Of a stretch of DNA of 64,000 nt, positions 16,205-25,800 are shown in pieces; positions within the stretch are counted from its first letter, which is position 1, and the number at the start of each line of letters is the position of its first letter. Location: assembly GCA_963842955.1 (NCBI GenBank), contig CAWJIJ010000011.1, forward strand, positions 806,001-870,000. Direction: 5' to 3'. The notes below the pieces were generated by a model. The model ran no database searches. It saw only the letters and a list, made by a program, of their open reading frames with translations, and was not told where the DNA came from. The translations under genes were made by a program, and so were the position numbers. The DNA comes from JARFQW01 sp963842955. GTDB lineage: Bacteria > Pseudomonadota > Gammaproteobacteria > Steroidobacterales > XN24.

Positions 16205-17596
16205 ATGTCCGACGGGCCGGTCATCTACGAAGTCACTCTGCGGCCTGAGGCCGGAATCGCGGCCGAATTCGATTCGTGGCTGCGCAAGCACGCCCGGGAC
16301 ATGCTCGAACTGCCCGGGTTCCTGGAGGCCTCCATCTCGACGCGAACCGAGGATGGGGCTGATCCGAACACAGCCGAGCGGATCGTCCAGTACCGCCTGG
16401 TCAACCGAGACGCCCTGGACGCCTACCTGGCCGAGCATGCGGCCCGCATGCGCGCGGAGGGGCTGGCGGCGTTCGGGGAGCGATTTACCGCGAGCCGTCG
16501 CATCCTCGAAGGCAGCGAGCAGCTGCGGGCCCAGCCCCATGCCGAGAGCATCTGCAGCAACTGTGAATCGGAGCTGCACGGGCAATACTGCGCCGCCTGC
16601 GGGCAGCGCTCGCGGCAACGGATGATCACGGTGTGGGAACTGGTCCGCGAGGCCAGCGACGTGCTGACATCGCTGGATTCCCGGTTGTGGCGGACCCTCG
16701 GTCTGCTGCTGTTTCGCCCGGGGCGCCTGACGCGGAATTACCTGGAAGGTCGCCGCGCCCGCTATGTAGCGCCCCTGAGACTGTTCATCGCCGCGAGCGT
16801 CATCTTTTTCTTCACCGCAGCCATCACCGCGGAGTTCAGCGCGGATTCCAGCGGCGTCACCATCAATCTCGAACAGGGCGACGAGGAGGAGGCAACACCG
16901 GAATCGACCCCGCCGGGCGCGCCGGTGCCAGACGCGTCAGAACCCGCCGCCAGGCAGGCCGTGATTTCGGATGCCGGCACGACCCTCGACGATGCAGCGG
17001 ACGCGGACTCCGGGGAATCCGCGAAGCGAACAGGCGAAGGCGAAGGCGAAGGCGAAGGCGAAGGCGAAGGCTTCGATTGTGACAGCCAGGACCTGGAACT
17101 GAATTTTTCCGGGCCCGCGTGGCTGGAGGCATTTCTCACCGAGGAGCGGCTCCGCGCCACCTGCCACAAGGTCGTGGATGACCGGGGAGCCACCCTCAGC
17201 CGGGCCTTGCTGGAAAACATCCCGGTGATGATGTTCATTTTCCTTCCGTTCATGGCGGGGATCATGAAGCTCCTCTACCCGCTGTCAGGCCGCTACTACG
17301 TCGAGCATTTGCTGTTCCTGGTCCACTACCACTCGTTCTTTTACCTGCTGGCAACCCTCGCACTGGTTGTTGGCTGGCTTGGCGGACGCTGGTTCATTCC
17401 GGAGTGGCCGGGCGCCGTAATGACGACCGTTGCGATGATCTACCCACCGATATATCTCTACAAGGCCATGCGCGAGGTGTACCGCCAGGGCCGGGGGACA
17501 ACGGTGGCAAAGTACTTCCTGCTGTTCATCGCCTATTTCGTCTTCCTGTTGATCACCTTCCTCGGGACGCTGACCGTAACCGCGCTAACTCTCTAG
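16205..17596 (+). CDS. DUF4286-DUF3667 fusion membrane protein with zinc ribbon
   Basis: 463 residues. Residues 1 to about 105 match a DUF4286 domain (VIYEVTLRPEAGIAAEFDSWL). A CSNCESELHGQYCAACGQ zinc ribbon around 117-134 follows, then the DUF3667 membrane domain: RPGRLTRNYLEGRRARYV and a first helix near 190-210. Next comes an acidic low-complexity extracytoplasmic loop (about 215-290) that includes six GE dipeptides, and four more helices to the C-terminus. DUF4286 and DUF3667 are normally separate. The function of both is unknown; the zinc ribbon and membrane part suggest an envelope scaffold. TATACT seven bases before the ATG would make the transcript leaderless. Confidence 0.75.
   Translation: MSDGPVIYEVTLRPEAGIAAEFDSWLRKHARDMLELPGFLEASISTRTEDGADPNTAERIVQYRLVNRDALDAYLAEHAARMRAEGLAAFGERFTASRRILEGSEQLRAQPHAESICSNCESELHGQYCAACGQRSRQRMITVWELVREASDVLTSLDSRLWRTLGLLLFRPGRLTRNYLEGRRARYVAPLRLFIAASVIFFFTAAITAEFSADSSGVTINLEQGDEEEATPESTPPGAPVPDASEPAARQAVISDAGTTLDDAADADSGESAKRTGEGEGEGEGEGEGFDCDSQDLELNFSGPAWLEAFLTEERLRATCHKVVDDRGATLSRALLENIPVMMFIFLPFMAGIMKLLYPLSGRYYVEHLLFLVHYHSFFYLLATLALVVGWLGGRWFIPEWPGAVMTTVAMIYPPIYLYKAMREVYRQGRGTTVAKYFLLFIAYFVFLLITFLGTLTVTALTL
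17033..17071 (+). repeat. Hexanucleotide microsatellite (GGCGAA) x 6.5 inside a CDS
   Basis: Six perfect GGCGAA units plus GGC, coding for alternating Gly-Glu in the loop of the DUF3667 protein. Because the unit is six bases, changes in copy number keep the reading frame and only alter loop length. Confidence 0.95.
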
Positions 17597-17644
17597 ACAA
17601 GGGCGCCCCGTCGAGCTATCCGGGTGCAGCGTATCCATCGTGAC

Positions 17645-18841
17645 ATGACCGAAACTCCTGCCAGGCCTGCTCCTCGCGCCCGCTGCGTGCTCCACGTGGA
17701 CATGGACGCATTCTATGCATCGGTGGAGCAGCGGGACGACCCGGCCCTGGCCGGGCGGCCCGTCCTTGTCGGCGGCCGGCCGCCTCGCGGCGTGGTCGCC
17801 GCTGCGAGCTACGAGGCAAGACGTTTCGGCGTGCGCTCGGCCATGCCCATGCGCGAGGCGCTGGCCCGCTGCCCTGATGCCGTGGTCATCCGTCCGCGAA
17901 TGGATCACTACCAGGCGGTTTCCAGGCAGGTCTTCGCGGTCTTCCGGCAGGTGACGCCGGATGTCGAGGGCCTGTCCCTGGATGAAGCATTCCTGGAACT
18001 GACCGCCTCGCCCGACCTCGCCCGGGATCCTCGCGCTACCGCTGCGGGCATCAAGGAAGCCATCCGTAAAGCGACCGGGCTGACCGCGTCGGTCGGTGCG
18101 GGTCCGAACAAGCTGGTGGCGAAAATCGCGTCGGACCTCGAAAAACCCGACGGGCTCGTCGTGTTGTTCGGGTCCGACATCGAACCCACGCTGGCGCCCC
18201 TCTCGGTGCGAGCCATCGGCGGGATCGGTCCCAAGACCGCGGCGCGCCTCGAGGCGGCGGGTATCTTGACCCTGGGGGAACTGGCCGCCGCGCCGGCGGC
18301 GACCGTCGGTCCGGTTCTCGGCCGTTACGCGGCCCGGATGCAGGGCCGGGCCCGCGGCCTGGACGATCGCCCGGTGGAGCCCCGTCGTGAAGCCGTGAGC
18401 CTGAGTGCCGAGGAAACGTTCGCCACCGACATCAGCGACCCGAAGACACTAGCGAGGGAACTGCGCCCGCTGGCCGACAAGGTGGCTGCCCGCCTGCGCC
18501 GCAAGTGCTTTGTCGCCGGCACCGTGGCGGTAAAGATCCGCAGGGCGGACTTCCGGACGGTCACCCGGCAGCGGTCGCTGATCCCGGCCAGCGCCGAGTC
18601 GGCCAGCTTGTACGATGCCGCCTGGAAGCTCGTGAACGCCTGGCTTGCCGAGCACCCCGGGGTTCGGGTCCGGCTTCTCGGCATCACCGCGGGCAAGCTG
18701 GCGACCGCCTCTCAGCTGGCCCTGTTCGACGCGGGCGAGGAGCGCCTCGACCGGGTCTCCGACGCCATTCGCGAGCGCTTCGGCGCCGGTTCACTTCTGC
18801 ACGGCAGCGATCTGCCTCCCGGTCCCGACGAGGAGACCTGA
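17645..18841 (+). CDS. dinB: DNA polymerase IV (Y-family, translesion)
   Basis: 398 residues from the ATG at 17645. Motifs: HVDMDAFYASVEQ near the N-terminus with a catalytic Asp, AASYEARRFGVRSAMP, LSLDEAFLELT with the second acidic pair, and SVGAGPNKLVAKIASDLEKPDG. A helix-hairpin-helix follows (IGGIGPKTAARLEAAGI), then a little-finger domain. There is no clear C-terminal beta-clamp motif of the QLxLF kind except SQLALFD at about 370-376, which is probably that site. It copies past damaged bases and is usually SOS- or stress-induced. No LexA box was found just upstream. Confidence 0.93.
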   Translation: MTETPARPAPRARCVLHVDMDAFYASVEQRDDPALAGRPVLVGGRPPRGVVAAASYEARRFGVRSAMPMREALARCPDAVVIRPRMDHYQAVSRQVFAVFRQVTPDVEGLSLDEAFLELTASPDLARDPRATAAGIKEAIRKATGLTASVGAGPNKLVAKIASDLEKPDGLVVLFGSDIEPTLAPLSVRAIGGIGPKTAARLEAAGILTLGELAAAPAATVGPVLGRYAARMQGRARGLDDRPVEPRREAVSLSAEETFATDISDPKTLARELRPLADKVAARLRRKCFVAGTVAVKIRRADFRTVTRQRSLIPASAESASLYDAAWKLVNAWLAEHPGVRVRLLGITAGKLATASQLALFDAGEERLDRVSDAIRERFGAGSLLHGSDLPPGPDEET

Positions 18842-18926
18842 TCCGCCCGCCGATGGACTGGCGGGCGGCGCAAGGGCATCATTTCGAGTCCGGCGCCCGT
18901 GCGGCGCAGATAGCGCATCGGATTCT

Positions 18927-20741
18927 ATGTACACGGAGTACTTCGGCCTCAGCGAGAAACCCTTCTCGATTACCCCGGACCCCCGCTACCTTTATCTCAG
19001 CGGCCGGCATGCCGAAGCGCTCGCCCATTTGCTCTACGGCGTCACAGAGAGCGGCGGCTTTATCCAGCTCACCGGCGAAGTGGGAACCGGGAAGACCACG
19101 CTCGTGCGCAGCCTGCTCGAACAGCTCCCGGAACAGGCGCAAATCGCACTTGTGCTGAACCCCAGGCTTTCGCCGATGGAGTTTCTGCAGGTGATATGCG
19201 ACGAACTCGGGGTCATCGTCCCGCCTGCTGAACGGCGCAGCGGCAAAGCGCTGGTGGACGGACTCAACCGGCACCTGCTCACTGCCCATGCCGCCGGCCG
19301 GCGGGTCGTGCTGATAGTCGATGAGGCCCAGAACCTCTCGGCCGAAGTGCTGGAGCAGCTTCGCCTTCTAACCAACCTGGAAACCGCCAAGCAGAAGCTT
19401 CTGCAGATCATCCTGATCGGCCAGGAAGAGCTCCGGGATCTGCTCGCCCGCAATGATCTTCGCCAGCTGGCTCAACGTATCACGGGCCGCTACCACCTCG
19501 AGGCCCTGGACCGGGCGGATACCGGCGCGTACATACGCCACCGGGTGGCGGTCGCCGGCGCCACGACTGACCTGTTTTCCCGGCGCGCGCTCAACACGAT
19601 CCACGCTGAATCCGGCGGAATTCCTCGCCTGATCAACGTCATCAGCGACCGGGCCCTGCTGGGCGCCTGGTCGGCGGAAACCCGCCAGGTCACGCCGGCC
19701 CTCGCAAGGGCCGCGGCCCGCGAAGTGCGTGGCGTTGAGCCTTCATCCGAACGCCGCTGGCCATGGCTGTTGATGGGCGCTTTCGGGCTGGCGAGCGTGG
19801 CCGTCGCCGCATGGCTTGCCTTGCGGCACGCCGCGCCAGTTCCGGTCCAGCCAGCTCAGGCCCCTGCCACGGCACAGCCGGCGCCCGCCGTCGCCCGGAC
19901 GGCGACGCCGCCTGCCGCCGTGCCGGAGCCCGGTCGATCCGATCCGACGGCACCGTCGGGCAACGGCGGCAACCGAAGCCTTAAAGCCCCGGTCGTCGAA
20001 CCCCGGCCTGCGTCGCGCCAGGAAGCGGCGTCGGAAACAGCCGCTGCTACGGCATCGCCATTCGCCCAGGATCAGCAGCTGCTGGCGACGCTGCAGTCCG
20101 GATCGGATCTGCCTCCACCGACAATTCGCGAACTGCTGGCCTCGCGGGTCAGCCAGACCGCGACCTCGGCCGCCCTGGGCGGTCTGGTCAGTCTCTGGGG
20201 TATCGACGTTCCCGGCGGTATCAGCAGCTGTGACGCGTTGCGTCCGGACCGGCTGCGCTGTCATTTCCAGCGCGGGACCTGGAGCGAACTGGTCCGGCTG
20301 AATCGTCCGGCCATACTCGCCCTCGCCACTGAGGACGGCAGTCAACACCAGATTGTGCTCACCTCGATCGGACGGTCGGGTGATCCGGTCGTGCAGCTGG
20401 GCTCCGATCGGTTCTCCGTGCCGCTGGCGGACCTGATGACGCTTTGGACCGGCGATGCGCTGATCCTCTGGCGTCCCGCGGCGGGCGACGGTCGAACGCT
20501 GAGCCTCAACGCGGTGGGGGAGGACGTCCTCTGGCTGCGACGCTCGCTTTCGCAGGTCAACGGCGCCGCGGTGCAGCCGGTGGCGTCGGATCTGTACGAT
20601 CCCCCGCTGGCCGCCAGCGTTCGCGACTTCCAGCGGAACCAACGGTTGAGGGACGACGGCATTGCCGGCGCGCTGACCCTGATTTCCCTGAACGACGCCC
20701 TGGGCCTGAATGGCCGCCCTCACCTTCGCCCCGAGAGCTGA
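18927..20741 (+). CDS. gspA: General secretion pathway protein A (ExeA-type ATPase)
   Basis: 604 residues. The N-terminal AAA ATPase begins MYTEYFGLSEKPFSITPDP, the hallmark of ExeA/GspA, with Walker A GEVGTGKTT (50-58) and Walker B VVLIVDEAQNLS. A transmembrane helix lies near 275-292, followed by a Pro/Ala-rich periplasmic linker. A C39-like/peptidoglycan-binding C-terminal part ends with VRDFQRNQRLRDDGIAG. With GspB it inserts or positions the type II secretion secretin through peptidoglycan. The gspB start follows four bases after its stop. Confidence 0.9.
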   Translation: MYTEYFGLSEKPFSITPDPRYLYLSGRHAEALAHLLYGVTESGGFIQLTGEVGTGKTTLVRSLLEQLPEQAQIALVLNPRLSPMEFLQVICDELGVIVPPAERRSGKALVDGLNRHLLTAHAAGRRVVLIVDEAQNLSAEVLEQLRLLTNLETAKQKLLQIILIGQEELRDLLARNDLRQLAQRITGRYHLEALDRADTGAYIRHRVAVAGATTDLFSRRALNTIHAESGGIPRLINVISDRALLGAWSAETRQVTPALARAAAREVRGVEPSSERRWPWLLMGAFGLASVAVAAWLALRHAAPVPVQPAQAPATAQPAPAVARTATPPAAVPEPGRSDPTAPSGNGGNRSLKAPVVEPRPASRQEAASETAAATASPFAQDQQLLATLQSGSDLPPPTIRELLASRVSQTATSAALGGLVSLWGIDVPGGISSCDALRPDRLRCHFQRGTWSELVRLNRPAILALATEDGSQHQIVLTSIGRSGDPVVQLGSDRFSVPLADLMTLWTGDALILWRPAAGDGRTLSLNAVGEDVLWLRRSLSQVNGAAVQPVASDLYDPPLAASVRDFQRNQRLRDDGIAGALTLISLNDALGLNGRPHLRPES

Positions 20742-20745
20742 CAAC

Positions 20746-21622
20746 GTGTCGCTAATCCTGGATGCACTGAAAAAGTCGGAAAACGCCCGCCAGCAGAAGT
20801 CCGGGCCGGCCCTTGCGGCAGCGCCGGGATCGGCGACCGGCCGCCGCAGCTCGCCATGGCCCTGGATACTCGGTGCCGTGCTGCTCGCGAACGCCGTCCT
20901 GCTGGGAGTCCTGCTGACCCGGGAAGCTGGCGAACCGGCGGTTGGAGGCGTCGTGCCCGACCCTTCAGAGCGCACCCTATCGCAGGGCACTGATTCGGTT
21001 CCCGCCCCACGGCCCTCCAGCACTGCGCCACCTGCGGCCGAGCCTGAGTCACCGTCGCCCGAGGGGGAGACGACACCGTCAACCGCGAGCCCGGCGCCAC
21101 CGCCGGCCCAGGCCCCGGTCATGCTGTCCCGGGAACGGCGCATCCAGTCGCTGGACACCATGGTCGGCCGGCAGATCGCGCCGCCGCGAGCCGGCTCGGC
21201 GGCGGATACGGGCAGCGCTTCGGAAACCCGGGGCGGAACCGTGATCTACGAGGGCGAACCACAGCCTGGCGACCGTCCCCCGCCGGAGCCGGGGACCGTG
21301 GTGTACGAGGGCGAAGCCTCCCCTGCCGGTCGGCACCAGCCGGCCGGAGGCCCCGGCCCGATCGGCGGCGCCCGCGCCCGAATCCAGGCGGTCGCTCCCG
21401 ACATACCAGGATCTGCAGCTCAGGGGCGAACTGAGCCTCGCACCGATGCACATCGATATCCACGTCTACAGCGAGGACCCCGCGGAGCGATTTGTGTTCA
21501 TCAACATGCGCAAGTACACGCAGGGCAACAAGACGACGGAGGGGCCGGTGGTGGAGTCCATCAATGCCGACGGCGTCACGCTCAGTCACCAGGGCCGCCG
21601 GTTCAATCTCCCTCGCGACTGA
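20746..21622 (+). CDS. gspB: General secretion pathway protein B, apparent +1 frameshift near 21340
   Basis: It starts with GTG and reads MSLILDALKKSENARQQK, the typical cytosolic N-terminus of GspB. A transmembrane helix follows (about 37-55), then a Pro-rich periplasmic linker with a repeated TV(I/V)YEGE motif. The conserved C-terminal GspB domain (LRGELSLAPMHIDIHVYSED, then FVFINMRKY and a terminal FNLPRD) is intact but in the next frame. One surplus base between about 21300 and 21400 reconciles them, giving about 291 residues. It partners GspA in secretin assembly. No core type II secretion genes are in this window. Confidence 0.85.
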
Positions 21623-21702
21623 GCGCGGGTCATGGCCCTAGCCGTTCGATGAAACCGACCCCGCACCGATGGTCGGTTTCTCCAGCCCCACCGGGACGCG
21701 CC

Positions 21703-23173
21703 ATGATCCTGATCCGCTTCCTGCCAATGCTGTTGCTGGCAGCCGGCGCGGCCGCGGCCCCGGACATTTATTCGGTCCGGGTGGACGACGGGCTGGAGAT
21801 CCTCGAAGTGAACTTCTGTGCCGGCGACAGTCCTCCCGCGAGCCTGCGCGGAACCCGGGGTGCGGGCCGCTTCATGGAGAGACCCCATCCGTCCCGCGGC
21901 GCGCCGACGGTACGCCACGATGGCGGGGACAGGCTTGACCCTGGCCGGGATCCGCCCGGGCGATTGTGTGGCGTGGTCCGTGCGCCTGCGGGAGGCTGCC
22001 GCGAAGCGCTCCGCCCGCTACGGCCGCGGCGCGGACGAGCCGGTCGTGCCGTCGGGAACCTGGCTGTGGCGCCCCGAACGGTTCGCCGCCCCGCCGCTGG
22101 TGCGATTCGAACTCCCCGACGGCCTGGCTGTCTCCGTGCCCTGGCCCCCTCTCCCCGACGGCCGCCCGGGCCGGGACTTTGTCTTGGGCGGAACCCCTTC
22201 GGCGTGGCCGGACCTGACGGCCTTCGGACGATTCGACGTCCAGGAACTCCAGCTGCCCGGGGCCCGCTTGCGCCTGGCCGTCCTCTCGGGTCAGCCGGCA
22301 CCCGACCACACGGCGCTCACGCGATGGATCCTCGCCAATGCACGCGCCGTCACCGCGGTTCACGGGCGCTTCCCGGTACCTCACGCGCAGCTACTAGTGG
22401 TGCCGATCGGCCGAGGCGGGGAGGCCGTGCCCTGGGCCCAGGTCAATCGGGGCGGCGGTTCGGGTGTCCACTTCTTCGTGGACCAGAGCTACGGAGCTGC
22501 CGCATTTCTTGACGACTGGTCGGCGGCCCACGAGCTGGCCCACCTGCTGCTGCCCTTTGTCCAGCGATCCGACGCCTGGCTCTCCGAGGGTGTTGCCAGC
22601 TACTACCAGAATGTGTCCCGCCCGCGCACGGGTCTCATGACGGCGGACCAGGGGTGGGCGAAGCTGCTGGCGGGATTCGGCCGCGGCGAGGCTCAGGCCG
22701 GAGGACAGACCCTCCGCGAGGCGAGCCGGGCGATGCGCCGTAGCGGCGCCTTCATGCGCGTCTACTGGTCCGGCGCCGCACTCGCCCTGACCGCGGATGT
22801 GACCCTCCGAACGGAGTCCGGCGGTCGTGAGTCCCTGGACACGGTACTGGGCCGCCTGGCGGACTGCTGCCTGCCGAGTGACCGATCCTGGACTGCCGTC
22901 GAGCTCCTGGAGCGCATGGACACGCTCGGCGGGGACGGCGTGTTCATGAAACTCTACAGGCGATGGATCGACGACCGGGCATTCCCGGACTATGCGCCGG
23001 CCCTCGCCGCCCTGGGCATAAAGCGAAACGGCCCGACACTGGCGTTCTCCAGTGAGCCCGGGGCCCGCCGCCTGCGCGACGCTATCATGTCTCCAGCCGG
23101 CGGCGACCCGCAGCCGGCGGACGCGGCGAACCTGCATCGACTGACCCGGGAGAAGACCGCCAGTGGGCGATAA
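21703..23173 (+). CDS. Secreted gluzincin-like metallopeptidase, apparent +1 frameshift near 21870
   Basis: The N-terminus (MILIRFLPMLLLAAGAAAA) is a signal peptide and is followed by VRVDDGLEILEVNFC. After about residue 55 the reading continues in the next frame (AASWRDPIRPAARRRY onward) to the end, about 489 residues. The catalytic segment is AAHELAHLLLPF, an HExxH-type zinc site, followed about 20 residues later by LSEGVASYYQN, whose Glu fits the third ligand of gluzincins (M1/M61-like). It is probably periplasmic or exported. It follows gspB by 80 bases, so it could be a type II secretion substrate, but that is inference. Confidence 0.7.
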
Positions 23174-24315
23174 AACCGAGAGCGACTATCACCTCGAAAC
23201 GCTGGCAGTCCATGCCGGCCGCGGCGTTGATCCGGTCACCGGCGCGGTCGCGCCGGCCATCTATCCCAGCAGCACATTCCTGCGCCGCCCCGATGGCGGC
23301 GTCGGGGAGCCGGGTTTCGGCTACAGCCGGGAAGGTCACCCGAACAGCCACCAGTTCGAGCTCGCCCTCACGGCACTGGAGGGAGGCGCCGGCGCGGTCG
23401 CCTTCGCATCGGGCAGCGCGGCGATGCTGGCGGTCCTGGAGACCGGCGCCCGGCGCGGGACGGGTGATTGTGCCCGAGGCCGCCTATCACGGGACCCTCG
23501 CCCAGGCCCGGGAGCTCCTTCCCCGGTGGGGCGCCCGTGTCGCCCGCTTGGACACCACGGATCTCTCCGCCGTGGAACACTGCCTCTCCACCGATGGCGG
23601 CGCCTCCCTGCTCGTTGTCGAGACGCCCGCCAACCCGGCACTCGGCATCACGGATCTCAAGGCCATCGGCGATCTGTGCCGGGCCCACGGCGTGATGCTT
23701 GCTTGCGACAACACATTCGCGACACCGATTCTTCAGCAGCCGCTGGCCCTCGGGGCAGGACTCGTCGTGCACAGCACCACGAAATATATCGGCGGCCACA
23801 GCGACCTGATCGGCGGAGCGGTTGTCGCTGCCGGACACGGCGAGTGGCTCGACGACGTGGACCGGTTCCGAACCCGGGCCGGCGCTTCGCCGTCGGCCTT
23901 CGACTGCTGGCTGCTCACGCGCAGCCTTCCGACGCTGCCCTGGCGGGTAAGAGCGCAGAGCGAGCACGCGGCCCGCATCGCGGATTTCCTGGCCGGCCAT
24001 CCGGCCGTTGCCGAAGTCATGTATCCGGGCCTGGAGGGCCATCCCGGTCACCTGATCGCAGCCCGCCAGATGTCCGCCTTCGGGGCCATGCTCGCTTTCC
24101 GGGTCGCCGCCGGACGCCGCGCGGCAATGGCGATTACCGAGCGCACACGGCTGTTTACGCGCGCCACCAGCCTGGGCGGCGTGGAAAGCCTGATCGAGCA
24201 CCGCGCCAGCGTGGAAGGCCCGGACAGCGGCGTCCCCGAGGATCTCCTGCGCCTGTCCGTCGGCCTGGAGCATCCGGACGATCTCGTGGCTGACCTCGCG
24301 GCGGCACTGGCCTGA
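23163..24315 (+). CDS. Cys/Met-metabolism PLP enzyme (cystathionine gamma-synthase/lyase family), apparent +1 frameshift near 23455
   Basis: About 383 residues when joined, normal for the family. Motifs in frame one: LETLAVHAGRGVDPVTGAVAPAIYPSSTF split over 11-38, then YSREGHPNSHQFE and ASGSAAM. After one surplus C in the run at about 23448-23462 the second frame continues VIVPEAAYHGTLAQA, then ACDNTFATPILQQPL with the PLP-binding Asp, and HSTTKYIGGHSD with the PLP-lysine. It is a gamma-elimination or gamma-replacement enzyme of transsulfuration; which one cannot be decided. The GTG start overlaps the peptidase stop by eleven bases. Confidence 0.85.
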
Positions 24316-24330
24316 TACCGGCGACCCGAA

Positions 24331-25002
24331 TCAGGCGCCGACAGCCTCGATCAGTTCGGGTCCGTCGTTTGCGGGACTGTTGACCCGGCGGCTTACCGGA
24401 TGGGCCGTCAGTAAATCATCCGCGGCCGGCTGCAACAGGCCGGCGAGCGCTTCTTCGTCCGCCACGGGATCCAGCCAGCGATCCCAGTGCTCCGGCGACA
24501 CAATGACCGGCATGCGATCGTGCAGCGGACCGAGTGTCCCATTAGCCACCGTCGTGATGATCGTGAAGGTTTCCACCGGCTCGGTCTTGCCGCGATCGTC
24601 CCATCGCTCCCAAAGCCCGGCGAAGGCCAGCGGGCCGGAGCCGCCGGAAGAAATAAACCAGGGCTGCTTGCCAGCGGGAAGTTTCTGCCACTCGTAAAAT
24701 CCGTCTGCCGGGATCAGGCACCGGCGGCGGCGCCATGCCTGCCGGAAGGCCGGTTTCTCCGCCACGGTTTCGCCCCGGGCATTGATCATGCGATTGCCGA
24801 TGGCGAGGTCCTTCGCCCAGAAGGGCACAAGCCCCCAGCGCAGCTGGTCTGCCCGTCTTGAACCCCGGTCGTCGGCGCGGATCACGGGGACGGACTGGGT
24901 CGGGGCAATGTTGTAGCGCGGCGGCTGCGGTTCCGCTTCGACGATTCCAAACAGGCGGACCATCGCTTCGACGGGGGTGTAGAGCGCGTAGCGGCCGCAC
25001 AT
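24331..25002 (-). CDS. yedK: SRAP-domain abasic-site processing protein (YedK/HMCES family)
   Basis: 223 residues. MCGRYALYTP leaves Cys2 as the mature N-terminal residue, which forms the thiazolidine crosslink to abasic sites in ssDNA. Other conserved parts are PPRYNIAPTQSVPVI, INARGETVAEKPAFR, LIPADGFYEW with the catalytic Glu, and LHDRMPVIV with the active-site His. All key residues are present. It shields abasic sites at replication forks. Confidence 0.93.
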   Translation of the reverse strand: MCGRYALYTPVEAMVRLFGIVEAEPQPPRYNIAPTQSVPVIRADDRGSRRADQLRWGLVPFWAKDLAIGNRMINARGETVAEKPAFRQAWRRRRCLIPADGFYEWQKLPAGKQPWFISSGGSGPLAFAGLWERWDDRGKTEPVETFTIITTVANGTLGPLHDRMPVIVSPEHWDRWLDPVADEEALAGLLQPAADDLLTAHPVSRRVNSPANDGPELIEAVGA

Positions 25003-25017
25003 GCCGGAGCCTCCCGG

Positions 25018-25800
25018 CTAGTCCCGAATGCCCGTGCCACGCTTCATCAGGATCAGCGCAAGCCAGAACAGCGCCACGACGAAGGCGATGATGATCAGGT
25101 AGGCCTTGCCGAGACCGATGTCGGAGACCCCCAGGATCCCGTAACGGAAGGCGTTGACCATGTAGAGAATGGGATTGGCCATGGATACCCGTTCCCAGAA
25201 ATCCGGCAGCAGCGAGATCGAATAGAACACACCGCCCAGGTAGGTCAGCGGCGTAAGAATGAAGGTGGGCACAATCGAGATGTCGTCGAACTTCTTTGCG
25301 AATACGGCGTTCAGAAACCCGCCCAGCGAGAAAACAATCGCCGTCAGCAGCACGACGCTCACGGTGATCAGCGGGTGCTTGACGTCCAGGTCGGTGAAAA
25401 ACAGCGCCACGACGGTCACGAGCGCGCCGACGCAAAGCCCGCGCATGACGCCACCGGCGACGTGGCCGGCAATGATCAGCCAGTCGGGCATGGGCGATAC
25501 CAGCATCTCCTCGATGTGGCGGCCGAACTTGGCGCCGAAAAACGACGACACCACGTTGCCGTAGGAGTTGGTGATCACCGCCATCATGATCAGCCCCGGA
25601 GCGATGTACTGCATGTAGCTAAAGCCACCCATCTCACCGATTCGGCTCCCGATCAGGTTGCCGAAAATGACGAAATACAGCGTCATCGTGATAACTGGCG
25701 GGACCAGGGTCTGGACCCAGATCCTCATGATGCGGTGGTACTCCTTGCTCACCAGGGTCCACAGGGCGGTGGCCTGTTCGGCCGCGCTCATCCCGCTCAC
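25018..25800 (-). CDS. yadH: ABC-2 type exporter permease (YadH family)
   Basis: 260 residues with six transmembrane segments and the YadH-typical N-terminus ALWTLVSKEYHRIMRIWVQT. FGNLIGSRIGEMGG and an EMLVSPM coupling helix follow, and the C-terminus ends KRGTGIRD. It overlaps the ATPase gene by four bases. Together they form a simple ABC-2 exporter of unknown substrate. Confidence 0.9.
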   Translation of the reverse strand: MSGMSAAEQATALWTLVSKEYHRIMRIWVQTLVPPVITMTLYFVIFGNLIGSRIGEMGGFSYMQYIAPGLIMMAVITNSYGNVVSSFFGAKFGRHIEEMLVSPMPDWLIIAGHVAGGVMRGLCVGALVTVVALFFTDLDVKHPLITVSVVLLTAIVFSLGGFLNAVFAKKFDDISIVPTFILTPLTYLGGVFYSISLLPDFWERVSMANPILYMVNAFRYGILGVSDIGLGKAYLIIIAFVVALFWLALILMKRGTGIRD

